54,246 bases of DNA from Selenomonas sp. (GCA_022773585.1 JALEZZ010000039.1:1-54246); one strand, 5' to 3'. Shown: positions 1 through 8,475, counted from the stretch's first letter. The notes: generated by a model from the sequence alone, not told the origin. Program-made: numbers and translations.

Positions 1-2
1 CG

Positions 3-53
3 GAAGAAGCTTCCACGACAGCACACTATTTTGCCATCCAGGATGCCGCCTGA
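3..53 (+). CDS. possible 3' end of an upstream gene (partial)
   Basis: One frame is open from the left edge to a TGA at 51-53 and encodes a 16-residue tail ending in YFAIQDAA. The codons look acceptable for this genome, but the piece is too short to identify. The other two forward frames also run for some distance, so this may be chance. Confidence 0.25.
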   Translation, partial: EEASTTAHYFAIQDAA

Positions 54-269
54 GCCGATTCTTGACGGCAGGCAGAAATTTGTATCGATATTGTCCGTTT
101 GCCAAGCAAGCTGAAAAATTGGGCTTATTGAGCAGACATTATCTAGGAGACAAACCGCAGGCGTAGCAGAGCTACGTCGAGGATTTGTCGACGACGAGAG
201 GACAGAAAAGATGCGTCAAGATGGGCTGGCGGATTTAATCAGTGCTTCCTTAGGAAGGAATCTGGACGA
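54..269 (+). other. structured intergenic leader, RNA element candidate
   Basis: No gene is seen here. GACAAA (149-154) pairs with TTTGTC (184-189), and inside it CGTAGC (162-167) pairs with GCTACG (171-176) across an AGA loop. A short hairpin, CTTCCTTAGGAAG, follows at about 244-256, just before the response regulator. The nested pairing suggests a transcribed leader or small RNA. I do not recognise it as a known riboswitch. Confidence 0.35.
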
Positions 270-1067
270 ATGAAGGAAGGCAGCATAGATATGGCAAGCG
301 AGAAAATCTTATTCATCAGCGAGGGCAAGTCACTCATCATCCATGCGCTACAGCGCAATCTGACGAAGAACGGCTACGAGCTCATCCCCTGCCCGCTCGA
401 TGTCGAGGCGCTGCATGCACACGAACACGACGCAGAGCTCATCCTCATGTACCTGAATGGCGAAGAAGACAGCAAGACGGATGCCCTCATCTACCTCAAG
501 GACCTCTGCACGGAAAAGAACAAGCTCCTGATCCTCCTCGGCAATCCCGCGGACATCGCGTCCGTCGAGGAGTCCATTCCCGCGCCGATCATCTCGGCCG
601 TCTTCGAGCGCCCCGTGGACACGAATGCGCTCTTGGAACGGCTCGCGTATCTTTCCGACGTCAACGCGACGCAGGACCGGCTGAAGCACATCCTGATTGT
701 CGATGATGACGAGACGTTCCTCAAAACCGTCAAGAACTGGCTTTCGCGCCAGTACCGCGTGACGATCGTGACGAGCGGCGCGCAGGCGCTCATGTACGTC
801 GCAGACAACCAGCCCGACCTCGTCCTGCTCGATTATGAGATGCCCGTGACGAGCGGCCCGCAGGTGCTCGAGATGCTCCGCAGCGAACCGAAGACGGCGA
901 AAATCCCCGTCATCTTTCTGACGGGCAAGGGCGACCGCGACAGCGTGTTCCAAGTGCTCGCGCTGAAGCCCGAGGGCTACATCCTGAAATCCTCCGGCCG
1001 CGACAAGCTCGTCGAAAGCGTCGGCGCGTTCTTCACGAAACAGCTCTACGACCAGCTGCACGACTGA
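270..1067 (+). CDS. stand-alone response regulator with two receiver domains
   Basis: A 265-residue protein with no output domain. The C-terminal half, from about residue 140, is a canonical receiver: acidic pocket in ILIVDDDETF, phosphoacceptor Asp in LLDYEMP, Thr in IFLTGK and Lys in ILKSS. The N-terminal half (about 13-130) has a receiver-like fold pattern but lacks the acidic motif, so it is probably a degenerate receiver. An alternative ATG at 291 follows AAGGAAGG and could be the true start. It precedes a BMP-like binding protein gene by 47 bases, which is followed by a hybrid kinase, so it most likely receives phosphate from that kinase or its HPt domain. It probably acts through protein contacts, not DNA binding. 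Confidence 0.85.
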   Translation: MKEGSIDMASEKILFISEGKSLIIHALQRNLTKNGYELIPCPLDVEALHAHEHDAELILMYLNGEEDSKTDALIYLKDLCTEKNKLLILLGNPADIASVEESIPAPIISAVFERPVDTNALLERLAYLSDVNATQDRLKHILIVDDDETFLKTVKNWLSRQYRVTIVTSGAQALMYVADNQPDLVLLDYEMPVTSGPQVLEMLRSEPKTAKIPVIFLTGKGDRDSVFQVLALKPEGYILKSSGRDKLVESVGAFFTKQLYDQLHD

Positions 1068-1114
1068 TTGCACAAATGACGTCTCCCCCTCTGTGGGAGG
1101 CAGGAGGCCATCTT

Positions 1115-2224
1115 ATGAACAGAAACGTCATCCCATGGCAACACGTCATCCTCGCCGCCGCGTTCCTGGCGCTGGCGGCTTTCGTGTATTTCTTTTGCAC
1201 GGCAGACATGCAGTCGCAGCGCGCAATCAAAGTCGGCCTCGTCCTCCCGCCCGAGCGGGCAGAGCAGAAATGGTATCAGGAGGCCACGACCGGGCTCCAG
1301 GATGCCACGCAGGAAATCGGCGCGAGCCTCCTCGTCGAGGAGAACGTCCCCGATGACTGGCGCGGCATGGATGCCATCGACCGCCTGCACAAAGAAGACG
1401 CGAGCGTCATCGTCTCGTCCGGCTACGGCTATGGCGAGCTGTTCCGCGCGGCCGGGCAGGCCTACCCTACGACGGACTTCTACACGATCATGCCGTATCA
1501 GAATGAAGGCAACATCCGCACGTACTTTGTGCGCATCTACCAGCTCCGCTACCTGCAAGGCATGCTCGAGGGGATGAAGACGAAGACTGGGCGCATCGGC
1601 TACCTCAGCTACCCGCGCGTGCCGGACAACGTGCAGGAGCTCGATGCCTTTGCCCTCGGCGTGCGTCGCGTGAACCCGGACGCCCGCGTGTTCGCAACGT
1701 TCCTGCCGCTGCCCTCGGGGCCTGACTATGACCCCGAGGCCGACGCCATCGCCGCCACAGAGCGGCTGGTGAAAAACGCCGGCGTCGATGTGCTGGCCTC
1801 GCATCGGGAAAACGATGTCGTATCGGAATACGCCATCGCAAACGGCATCGATACGCTCGCGAGCTACGACGATCTCCCGGACGACCCGCACCTCCTCTCC
1901 CGCCAGTCCATCGACTGGAAGATGGTCTGGTCCGAGCTGCTCAAAGATGACATCCGGCGGTCGAATCCGCGCGCCTTCTATTGGTTCGGCTTCGACCGGG
2001 CCGGCATGAAATTCACCATCGTCTCGCCAGACGTCACGCCAGAGGAGCGCGCGCGCATCGAGCAGGCCGAGGCGTCGTTTGGCCGCGGATTCGAGCCTTT
2101 TTCCGGCCTGATTCGCGACAATGAAGGCAACATCCGCTGCCGGGAAGACGAGTCCGTCAGCGACCTGCAGCTGCGTCAAAGCATCAACTGGCTCGTCGAG
2201 GGGGTGATCGTCTATGAAGAATGA
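1115..2224 (+). CDS. BMP-family periplasmic substrate-binding protein
   Basis: 369 residues. An N-terminal hydrophobic segment (about residues 9-27) is a signal peptide or anchor; a Cys follows it, but the context is a poor lipobox. The rest resembles the basic membrane protein/Med family (IKVGLVLPP, then a type I periplasmic fold; VIVSSGYGYGELF matches the part of the family that reports unbound cargo). The ATG at 1115 is chosen because AGGAGG lies at 1102-1107; the open frame begins earlier without such a site. The last 11 bases overlap the hybrid kinase gene, which points to translational coupling. BMP proteins usually feed ABC nucleoside importers. No ABC genes are nearby, so here it more likely presents a ligand to the kinase. 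The ligand is unknown. Confidence 0.75.
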   Translation: MNRNVIPWQHVILAAAFLALAAFVYFFCTADMQSQRAIKVGLVLPPERAEQKWYQEATTGLQDATQEIGASLLVEENVPDDWRGMDAIDRLHKEDASVIVSSGYGYGELFRAAGQAYPTTDFYTIMPYQNEGNIRTYFVRIYQLRYLQGMLEGMKTKTGRIGYLSYPRVPDNVQELDAFALGVRRVNPDARVFATFLPLPSGPDYDPEADAIAATERLVKNAGVDVLASHRENDVVSEYAIANGIDTLASYDDLPDDPHLLSRQSIDWKMVWSELLKDDIRRSNPRAFYWFGFDRAGMKFTIVSPDVTPEERARIEQAEASFGRGFEPFSGLIRDNEGNIRCREDESVSDLQLRQSINWLVEGVIVYEE

Positions 2225-5060
2225 CAAAGACAGCATCGTCCAACGCCTGCAGAAAAATTTCCTCTCCTGCCATGGCCAGCGCCGCATCCTCGTCGTCCTC
2301 GCCGCGACGCTCCTCATCACCTGCCTCATGGGGCACGCCATCCAGACCCAGCTGAAATACATGCTGCACGAATACATGGAAACCCAGGTCTGGCAGGTCG
2401 TCACGATGATGTCGCGCATGGACAACGATGTCATCAATGGCCGCCTGCACTGGCTGGTGAATGTCAGCAAGAACATCGAAGATCATCCCGAGGAACAGGC
2501 GTTCATCCTTGAGATTGCCCGCCAGAACGGCCTCGGCAGGCTCGGCATCCTGAAGCTCGACGGCACGACGCTCGCCGGTGACGGCATCGTCACGATGGAG
2601 ACGTACCCCGGCCTCAAGCAGGTCCAGCACGGCGAAGCCAATGTCATCCCGAACGCCGACGGCACCGCCTACCTGATCGCCGCCCCCATCCATGACATGG
2701 AAAACGGCAATGTCCGCGCCATCCTCTACTGCCAGGCGGATTCTGACAGCATCGTCTCGGAACTTCTGAACACGGAAGATCTCGACCATGCCTCGTTCTG
2801 GCTCATGAGCCGCCAGGGGAATGTCATCGGCCATCCCGCCCTCTCCGGCGACGAGCACGGACAGGAACATTTCGATTTTCTCATGACGAGCGGAAAGCTC
2901 GAAGAAATGCGGCAGAAGCTCGACCGGCACGCCGTCGTCATCCAGGGCGCCGAGACGCAGAGCACGCATGAATTCGTCGTGCTCGCCGAGATCCGGCCCG
3001 AAATCTACCTCGCCGGCTACATCGCGGACGACGAACTCGCAGAGCCCGTGCAGGACATCACGGGCTTCCTGCGCCACAGCTACCTCGCGTTCCTGCTGTT
3101 CGTCGTGCTGATGCTCCTCTACATCCACATCCTGCAGACGCGCCTGCTGATGAAGAGCCAGGCGGAAACGGAAGAAGCCCTTGACGCGGCACAGATTGCC
3201 AAGACGCAGGCCGTACGGGCAAAGGAACAGGCCGAGCAGGCCAACCAGGCCAAGAGCCTCTTCCTCTCGAACATGTCGCACGAAATCCGCACGCCGATCA
3301 ACGCCATCATCGGCATGGATGAGATGATCCTGCGCGAGAGCAAGGAACCCGGCATCGAAGGCTACGCGACCGACCTGCGCGGTTCGGCGCTGCACCTCCT
3401 CGGCCTCGTCAACGACATCCTCGACTTCTCGAAGATCGAGGCGGGCAAGATGACGCTCGTGCCCGTCGAATACGGTCTCGCGTCCATGCTCAACGACATC
3501 GTCAACATGACGTCCATCCGCGCGAAGAACAAAGGCCTCGCGTTCCTTCTGAAAGCCGACCCGAATCTCCCGACCGTCCTCCACGGCGACGAAGTGCGCC
3601 TGAAGCAAGTCGCGATGAACATCCTCACGAACGCCGTCAAGTACACGCAGCAGGGCAGCGTGACGCTCACGATCACGTTCCGCAAGACCTCGGACACCAA
3701 GGCCATTCTGCGCTTCTCCGTCAAGGACACGGGCATCGGGATAAGGCCCGAAGACCTGCCGAAGCTCGGCCACGCCTTCGAGCGCATCGAAGAAGAGCGC
3801 AACGCCACCATCGAGGTCACAGGCCTCGGCATGAACATCACGCAGCGCCTGCTCGCGATGATGCACAGCCGCCTCGAAGTCGAAAGCGTCTACGGCAAGG
3901 GCTCGACGTTCGCCTTCGAAGTCGAACAGGACGTCGTGGACTTCCAACCGCTCGGCGATTTCGAGCAGCAGGTGCGCCAGCTCGCCGAGCATACCGCAAG
4001 CGACACCGCGCTCTTCAAGGCCCCGACTGCGGATGTGCTCGTCGTCGACGATGTCGAGATGAACATCAAAGTCTTCCGCGGGCTCCTCAAGCGCACGGAA
4101 ATCCACGTTGATTCCGCGCTCTCGGGCCCCATCTGCCTCGAAATGGTGCAGAAGAAAGCCTACGATATCATCTTCCTCGACCACCGCATGCCCGAAATGG
4201 ACGGCATCGAGACGCTCCAACGCATGAAAGCCATGCAGCACCTCTCGAAGGGCAAGCCCGTCATCGCGCTCACGGCCAACGCCATCGCAGGAGCGCGCAA
4301 AGAGTACATCGACGCAGGCTTCACCGACTACCTCACGAAGCCGATCGACAGCCACAAGCTCGAGAGCATGATCAAAAAATACCTCCCGCCCGAAAAGGTG
4401 CAGGAGATTCTGTCAGACGACGCAACGGACGCTACGAAAAATCCATCCACAGACGAACAGCTCCCCGACTGGCTCAGGTCACAAACGCTCCTCGACACGA
4501 GAAGCGGCCTCGCGAACTGCGGCTCAGCAGAAGACTACCTCGAAACACTGCGGCTCTTCGCCGAAGCCTATGAAGAAAACGCCGCGGTCATCCAGAAATT
4601 CTTCGACGCCGCCGACTGGAAGAACTACACCATCCGCGTCCACGCCCTCAAGAGCTCCGCACGCATCATCGGCGCGAACAAGCTCTCGGATCTCGCCGCC
4701 GCACTCGAGAAGGCCGGCAACGAAGGCGACGCCGCGACCATCCAAAAGGACACCCCGCGCCTCTTCGAGCTTTACGCCGAATGCGAAGACGTGCTGAAGC
4801 CCGTCCTGCCCGCAGCAGCGCAGGGCCGCGAAAGCACCGAGGGCAGAAGTGCCAAAGAACCCATGACCGCCGAAGAGCTTCAGGAAGCCTACGAAGCCCT
4901 CAAAGAGCTCGCGGCGACCTTTGACTACGACAGCGTCCAATTCGTCCTCGAAGACCTCCAGGGCAAAGAGCCGCCGGCCGGCGAAAAAGAACATTACGAA
5001 GCCGTCTGCAAGGCGGCGAAGAAACCCGACTGGATGGAGTTGCAGAAGCTGCTGGAATAA
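2214..5060 (+). CDS. hybrid sensor histidine kinase with HPt domain
   Basis: 948 residues at the inner membrane. TM1 is about 25-43 and TM2 about 288-309, with a periplasmic sensor of roughly 240 residues between them. A short coiled coil (315-347) leads to the HisKA domain with His356 in SHEIRTP. The ATPase domain shows the N box (Asn473), G1 (DTGIGI, 505-510) and G2 (VTGLGM, 535-540). A receiver follows (about 607-725, phosphoacceptor Asp656 in FLDHRMP), then an HPt domain with His810 in HALKSS. A C-terminal helical region (about 884-948) has no domain I can name. All phosphorelay residues are present, so a full His-Asp-His relay ending in the upstream response regulator is likely. Confidence 0.92.
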   Translation: MKNDKDSIVQRLQKNFLSCHGQRRILVVLAATLLITCLMGHAIQTQLKYMLHEYMETQVWQVVTMMSRMDNDVINGRLHWLVNVSKNIEDHPEEQAFILEIARQNGLGRLGILKLDGTTLAGDGIVTMETYPGLKQVQHGEANVIPNADGTAYLIAAPIHDMENGNVRAILYCQADSDSIVSELLNTEDLDHASFWLMSRQGNVIGHPALSGDEHGQEHFDFLMTSGKLEEMRQKLDRHAVVIQGAETQSTHEFVVLAEIRPEIYLAGYIADDELAEPVQDITGFLRHSYLAFLLFVVLMLLYIHILQTRLLMKSQAETEEALDAAQIAKTQAVRAKEQAEQANQAKSLFLSNMSHEIRTPINAIIGMDEMILRESKEPGIEGYATDLRGSALHLLGLVNDILDFSKIEAGKMTLVPVEYGLASMLNDIVNMTSIRAKNKGLAFLLKADPNLPTVLHGDEVRLKQVAMNILTNAVKYTQQGSVTLTITFRKTSDTKAILRFSVKDTGIGIRPEDLPKLGHAFERIEEERNATIEVTGLGMNITQRLLAMMHSRLEVESVYGKGSTFAFEVEQDVVDFQPLGDFEQQVRQLAEHTASDTALFKAPTADVLVVDDVEMNIKVFRGLLKRTEIHVDSALSGPICLEMVQKKAYDIIFLDHRMPEMDGIETLQRMKAMQHLSKGKPVIALTANAIAGARKEYIDAGFTDYLTKPIDSHKLESMIKKYLPPEKVQEILSDDATDATKNPSTDEQLPDWLRSQTLLDTRSGLANCGSAEDYLETLRLFAEAYEENAAVIQKFFDAADWKNYTIRVHALKSSARIIGANKLSDLAAALEKAGNEGDAATIQKDTPRLFELYAECEDVLKPVLPAAAQGRESTEGRSAKEPMTAEELQEAYEALKELAATFDYDSVQFVLEDLQGKEPPAGEKEHYEAVCKAAKKPDWMELQKLLE

Positions 5061-5090
5061 GCACCTCCTGCCTTTCTCTTTGGCATGATT

Positions 5091-5651
5091 TCACAGGAAA
5101 GCATGGATGAGTCCCGCAAGGCCGAAAGCGCAGAAGATGCCGCCAGACAAGAGCTTCATGCGCGCCGGTGGCAGATAGCGGTGCAGGAACGCGCCAGCGA
5201 CGAGACCAAGGCTGTCAGCCAGAACCATGGCTGCCACCGCCCCGATGAGCACGAAATACCACGCCGAGAACGCCGCCGCCATCGTCATCGCTGCAAACTG
5301 CGTCTTGTCTCCCATTTCTCCGACGATGAAAGTCATCATGACCGTCAAGACCGGGCCATAGCGTCCAGTCCCCGCCGCCTCATCCTCCTCATCGCCGCTC
5401 CGAAGCGTCCAGACGCCGAACGTCAGGAACAGCAGCGAGGCAATGACCTCCATGACAGCCGGGTCGATCATGCTGCCCACGAAGCTGCCAACGCCGACCG
5501 CCAGCGCATGCACGACAAAGATGCCGAGCGTCATGCCGACGAGCACCTGCTGCCAGGGGAACTTCGCCGCAAACGCCATGACAAGCAGCTGCGTCTTGTC
5601 CCCGAGCTCCGCGAGGAATACGACGACGAACGTCGCAAGAAATGCTTCCAT
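5091..5651 (-). CDS. GDT1/TMEM165 (UPF0016) family cation exporter
   Basis: About 186 residues, almost entirely membrane helices, with the two signature motifs of the family, ELGDKTQ near the N terminus and EMGDKTQ about 110 residues later. They sit in two inverted halves separated by a charged cytoplasmic loop. Bacterial members export Mn2+ or exchange divalent cations. The ATG at 5651 has GGAGG eight bases upstream; an in-frame ATG 15 bases earlier has no such site. It is convergent with the hybrid kinase gene and follows the tRNA terminator. No manganese riboswitch is seen upstream. Confidence 0.88.
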   Translation of the reverse strand: MEAFLATFVVVFLAELGDKTQLLVMAFAAKFPWQQVLVGMTLGIFVVHALAVGVGSFVGSMIDPAVMEVIASLLFLTFGVWTLRSGDEEDEAAGTGRYGPVLTVMMTFIVGEMGDKTQFAAMTMAAAFSAWYFVLIGAVAAMVLADSLGLVAGAFLHRYLPPARMKLLSGGIFCAFGLAGLIHAFL

Positions 5652-5698
5652 CTGGCCTGCCTCCATGCAAAAACAACGATTCTCAGAAACGATGGTAT

Positions 5699-5727
5699 CA
5701 AAAAAGCTCGCTGAAAAGCGAGCTTTT
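5699..5727 (-). terminator. terminator of the tRNA operon
   Basis: An 11-bp perfect stem (5702-5712 with 5717-5727) closes a GAAA loop and is followed by a T run on the minus strand. It ends the Glu-Asp-Phe tRNA transcript before the exporter gene. Confidence 0.85.
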
Positions 5728-5734
5728 ATTTTCG

Positions 5735-5810
5735 TGGTGCCTCAGAGCGGAATCGAACCACTGACACGGGGATTTTCAGTCCCCTGCTCTACCGACTGAG
5801 CTACCGAGGC
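5735..5810 (-). tRNA. tRNA-Phe (GAA)
   Basis: The cloverleaf reads cleanly on the minus strand: acceptor pairs GCCTCGG with CTGAGGC, anticodon stem GGGGA/TCCCC, loop CTGAAAA giving anticodon GAA, discriminator A and an encoded CCA. It is the last tRNA of a three-gene operon. Confidence 0.97.
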
Positions 5811-5812
5811 AT

Positions 5813-5889
5813 TGGCGACCCGAATGGGACTTGAACCCATGACCTCCGCCGTGACAGGGCGGCATTCTAACCAACTAAACTACCGGGCC
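5813..5889 (-). tRNA. tRNA-Asp (GTC)
   Basis: Acceptor GGCCCGG pairs with TCGGGTC. The anticodon stem is CCGCC/GGCGG with loop CTGTCAC (anticodon GTC). The discriminator is G and CCA is encoded. It lies two bases upstream of tRNA-Phe. Confidence 0.97.
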
Positions 5890-5892
5890 ATA

Positions 5893-5967
5893 TGGTGACG
5901 CCAATGGGATTCGAACCCATGAACCCGCCGTGAAAGGGCGGTGTCTTAACCGCTTGACGATGGCGCC
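5893..5967 (-). tRNA. tRNA-Glu (TTC)
   Basis: Acceptor GGCGCCA pairs with TGGCGTC. The anticodon stem is CCGCC/GGCGG with loop CTTTCAC (anticodon TTC). The discriminator is A and CCA is encoded. It is the first tRNA of the operon. Confidence 0.97.
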
Positions 5968-6048
5968 AAAAGTGTTATCACAGATAGAAATTATACTAGA
6001 AGAATCATTCGTTGTCAACTGATTTTTCAGCAAATGAAGATTTTGCAG

Positions 6049-6093
6049 CAAAAAGAGCCGCTGCCACCGGCAATCCTGCCGTGGCAGCGGCTC
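6049..6093 (-). terminator. terminator of the small secreted-protein gene
   Basis: A long GC-rich stem (GAGCCGCTGCCAC paired with GTGGCAGCGGCTC) spans 6055-6093, followed on the minus strand by TTTTTG. It lies 15 bases after the stop of the gene at 6109. Confidence 0.85.
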
Positions 6094-6108
6094 CTGCTTT
6101 CTTCCCGA

Positions 6109-6450
6109 TCAGGTATTTTTCGCGACGACGGCGCCAATGACGGCACCGATGACGCCGGCCGTCCAGACCTCGCTCTCCGAATGGCTGTTCGTCGACTTCT
6201 TCGTTTCCTTCTTCGGCTTCGGCGGCGGGTTCTTGTGGTCGCGATCGTTCTCGTGATCGCGCTGCCAGTCCTCGTGATCACGACTGTCATCATGATGCGA
6301 GCTGCTATGTGACGACAGTTGCGTGATGCCAGGCACCGATGGCGTCGCAGCCATGGCCGTCGCCGGCATCGCAAGTGAGCCAGCACCGAGCGCGGCGCAG
6401 AGTGCCAAGGCGATGCCCTTCATGCGAATGCTTTTCGTGATGTCTTTCAT
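6109..6450 (-). CDS. small secreted His/Asp-rich protein, function unknown
   Basis: 113 residues. A clear signal peptide (about 1-35, ending ATAMAA) precedes a very polar middle rich in His, Asp, Arg and Glu (SSHHDDSRDHEDW), a PPPKPKKETKK linker, and a short glycine/alanine-rich hydrophobic end (VIGAVIGAVVAKN) resembling a glycine-zipper helix. The His/Asp richness suggests metal binding in the envelope, but that is only a suggestion. Start supported by GGGAGG about nine bases upstream. The gene has its own promoter and terminator, so it is monocistronic. Confidence 0.7.
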   Translation of the reverse strand: MKDITKSIRMKGIALALCAALGAGSLAMPATAMAATPSVPGITQLSSHSSSHHDDSRDHEDWQRDHENDRDHKNPPPKPKKETKKSTNSHSESEVWTAGVIGAVIGAVVAKNT

Positions 6451-6525
6451 GGTGTATCCCTCCCAAGATTCGCGCCTCCTGCGCCCTCAGTCGTCCATGG
6501 GTTCTTGCTTCATCTGATGGTGCTT

Positions 6526-6553
6526 AGTATAGCGGAGAGATATTAAATTGCAA
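6526..6553 (-). promoter_or_regulatory. sigma-A type promoter of the 6109-6450 gene
   Basis: On the minus strand, TTGCAA (6548-6553) and TATACT (6526-6531) are separated by 16 bases, about 75 bases upstream of the start codon. Confidence 0.65.
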
Positions 6554-6655
6554 CACGTCAGTTATTATATCTTCGTTACCTCACGGTGAATCTTCTCGAA
6601 ACGGTTTCAGGTTGCTTTCAGAACAAATCCGCATGCGAGCCAACGCGCGAGAACA

Positions 6656-6919
6656 TCAAGACAAGGACTTCATGTCATGGAACCCCTTCGCCGTGGGATC
6701 ATGCGCGATACGCCGCCCCTCCTCGATTGCCGCGGCCGTCGTCGCATTCGGGGTATCCAGTTTCAGCGAAAACGGGATGCCATGTTCACGAATACTCGTG
6801 CGCAAAAAAATATTGATCGCCGTTGTCATATTGAGCCCGAGCTCCGAAAAAATTTTTTCCGCCTGCTCTTTTACATCTTTGTCCATACGGATATTCAGGT
6901 TTGTCGTCATCGTTGCCAT
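6656..6919 (-). CDS. RelB/DinJ-family antitoxin, orphan
   Basis: 87 residues when started at the ATG at 6919, which follows GAGGTGAG; the open frame extends 23 codons further upstream without a better site. The N-terminal part (NLNIRMDKDVKEQAEKIFSE) is a ribbon-helix-helix DNA-binding fold typical of RelB/DinJ, followed by GLNMTTAINIFLRTSIREHGIPF, the family signature. The C-terminal toxin-neutralising tail is present. No RelE/YafQ-type toxin frame follows in the roughly 200 bases downstream, where the partner would normally be. This is therefore an orphan antitoxin, or one acting on a toxin elsewhere. Confidence 0.85.
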   Translation of the reverse strand: MATMTTNLNIRMDKDVKEQAEKIFSELGLNMTTAINIFLRTSIREHGIPFSLKLDTPNATTAAAIEEGRRIAHDPTAKGFHDMKSLS

Positions 6920-6974
6920 ATTGCTCACCTCACGATCAGTATACTTCATGATTTCGTGCAATGTCAATACATCG

Positions 6975-7250
6975 TCATTCATTCCCACATAACAGCAATC
7001 GCCACGTCACAAAGACCATCGCGAGCGCATCGAGCCCGAGCGGCACCATGCCGCAGTAAAACGCCGACCATGGTGCGAGACGATAGTAGACGAGATAGCA
7101 CCCGAGCCCGACGGCCGTCGCAAAGGCAATCGCGAGTGCGCACCATAGCGCCGCTCCCTCTGCTGCAAGTCCTGAGAGCACGACGACGGCCACGACCATC
7201 GCTTCTAGCACCGCCCATGCCACGATCAGCAAAAGTTCCGTCGTCGGCAC
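6975..7250 (-). CDS. small membrane protein, unknown
   Basis: Up to 91 residues with three hydrophobic stretches (about 5-29, 34-55 and 65-87) and almost no charged residues. It fits a three-helix inner-membrane protein. The first codon is GTG with no convincing ribosome site, so the true start is uncertain. I recognise no family. It lies just upstream of the antitoxin gene on the same strand. Confidence 0.45.
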   Translation of the reverse strand: MPTTELLLIVAWAVLEAMVVAVVVLSGLAAEGAALWCALAIAFATAVGLGCYLVYYRLAPWSAFYCGMVPLGLDALAMVFVTWRLLLCGNE

Positions 7251-7329
7251 ACGATGTCGCGGAGCGGCAGGGAAAGAAAAGATAGCATCTTCACATCACT
7301 TTCTCCGATTCAAACATCTTCCTTGAAAA

Positions 7330-8385
7330 TTAGATTTTTCGTACATAGCGAGTTTGTCGTCCCGCTCCAATTTTATCAAGAAAGCCTTCTGCAACGAGTT
7401 TTTTCAGTGCTGCTTCGACAGATGATCTTCCGATGCTCGGGCATTCTGTCAAGATTTCTTGCTTAGAGAACGAACCGATTTTTTGCGCAACGCATGTCTT
7501 CACAATATCATACGACGTGCTGCGTGTTCCTTCCTGTGCTGTGATATGCAACCGCCGTTCAAACTCTTTATAGCAAGACAGGATGATCGCCAGCATGTAC
7601 TTGATGAAGGGTGTCGGATCATTTCGGCCTTCCTGCCACTCCTGATCTGCTCGTGCCAGCGCATCGTAGTAATTCTCTTTCGTATCTGCAATGGCCTTTT
7701 CGATACTGACATATTGCCCGACGAGGTACCCGCTTTGATAAAGCAAGAGCAACGTCAGCAGGCGGCTCATGCGCCCGTTCCCGTCATTGAATGGATGGAT
7801 GCAGAGGAAATCGAGCAGAAAACACGGGATGAGGAGCAGTGCATCTGCCAGTTCCTGCGCTCTTGCCTGTCGGAAGCTGCTGCAGATCCGTTCGACTGCC
7901 TCCGGCGTTTCAAAAGGGGCAAGCGGCTGGAAAAGCAATCTTCTTTCGCCAGTCGGCAGCACCATGTCGATCTCGTTCGGAATGTTCTTGAACCTGCCGC
8001 CATAGGAAAGCGCTGTATATTTCATGAGCTCCCGATGCAGCTGCAAGATATAATTCGGCGTTACGGCGATATATGTGTAATTCTCGTGAATCAGCGACAG
8101 CACATTCCGATAGCCAAGAATCTCTTCTTCCTCACGATTTCGCGGCGTCGTCTTGTCAGCCATGAGCTGTTTCAGACGCGGCTGGGTCGTAACGATTCCC
8201 TCAATCTGGTTTGAGCTCTCCGTGCTCTGGATCTTTGCAACCTCGATGAGCCGGTTCAGCTCTATTGGCTTCTGCCGCAGGAACAGCTCTTGCTTTCCCT
8301 TGTATTCGTGAATCTGTGCCACATACGACAGGATCTCTCCATCCCAAGCGCGCCTTTGCAAGGCCGTATAGTCAAATGAGCGCAA
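7330..8385 (-). CDS. Fic family AMPylase with built-in inhibitory helix
   Basis: 351 residues. Residues 58-63 (SNQIEG) match the inhibitory motif [S/T]xxxE[G/N] of class II Fic proteins, whose Glu blocks ATP binding. The Fic core carries the complete catalytic loop HPFNDGNGR (His197 onward), so AMP transfer to a Ser/Thr/Tyr of a target protein is expected. The C-terminal 70 residues look like a winged helix (FSKQEILTECPSIGRSSVEAALKKLV), common in this group and possibly DNA-binding. The start is a TTG preceded by AAGGA. A long palindrome overlaps the likely promoter. Composition is AT-richer than the housekeeping genes, which suggests acquisition. Confidence 0.92.
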   Translation of the reverse strand: MRSFDYTALQRRAWDGEILSYVAQIHEYKGKQELFLRQKPIELNRLIEVAKIQSTESSNQIEGIVTTQPRLKQLMADKTTPRNREEEEILGYRNVLSLIHENYTYIAVTPNYILQLHRELMKYTALSYGGRFKNIPNEIDMVLPTGERRLLFQPLAPFETPEAVERICSSFRQARAQELADALLLIPCFLLDFLCIHPFNDGNGRMSRLLTLLLLYQSGYLVGQYVSIEKAIADTKENYYDALARADQEWQEGRNDPTPFIKYMLAIILSCYKEFERRLHITAQEGTRSTSYDIVKTCVAQKIGSFSKQEILTECPSIGRSSVEAALKKLVAEGFLDKIGAGRQTRYVRKI

Positions 8386-8413
8386 CGCGTCGTCCTTCTT
8401 TCTCCTAACAGGG

Positions 8414-8456
8414 TTGTCTTTCTCCCAATTTTATACAGGTTTTGGGAGAAAGACAA
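8414..8456. promoter_or_regulatory. 15-bp inverted repeat, operator candidate for fic
   Basis: TTGTCTTTCTCCCAA (8414-8428) and TTGGGAGAAAGACAA (8442-8456) are perfect complements separated by 13 bases. On the minus strand a TATAAA-like -10 lies inside the loop, about 45 bases upstream of the fic start. This is a typical operator layout; the winged helix of Fic itself is one candidate regulator. It has no T run, so it is not an obvious terminator. Confidence 0.5.
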
Positions 8457-8475
8457 TGGCGTTGGGAAAAGGCGT

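Noticed and set aside
2184..4355. 723-codon open frame on the minus strand opposite the hybrid kinase
   Set aside because: It mirrors the codon pattern of the kinase gene, has no domain motifs, and the plus-strand protein has every catalytic motif expected.
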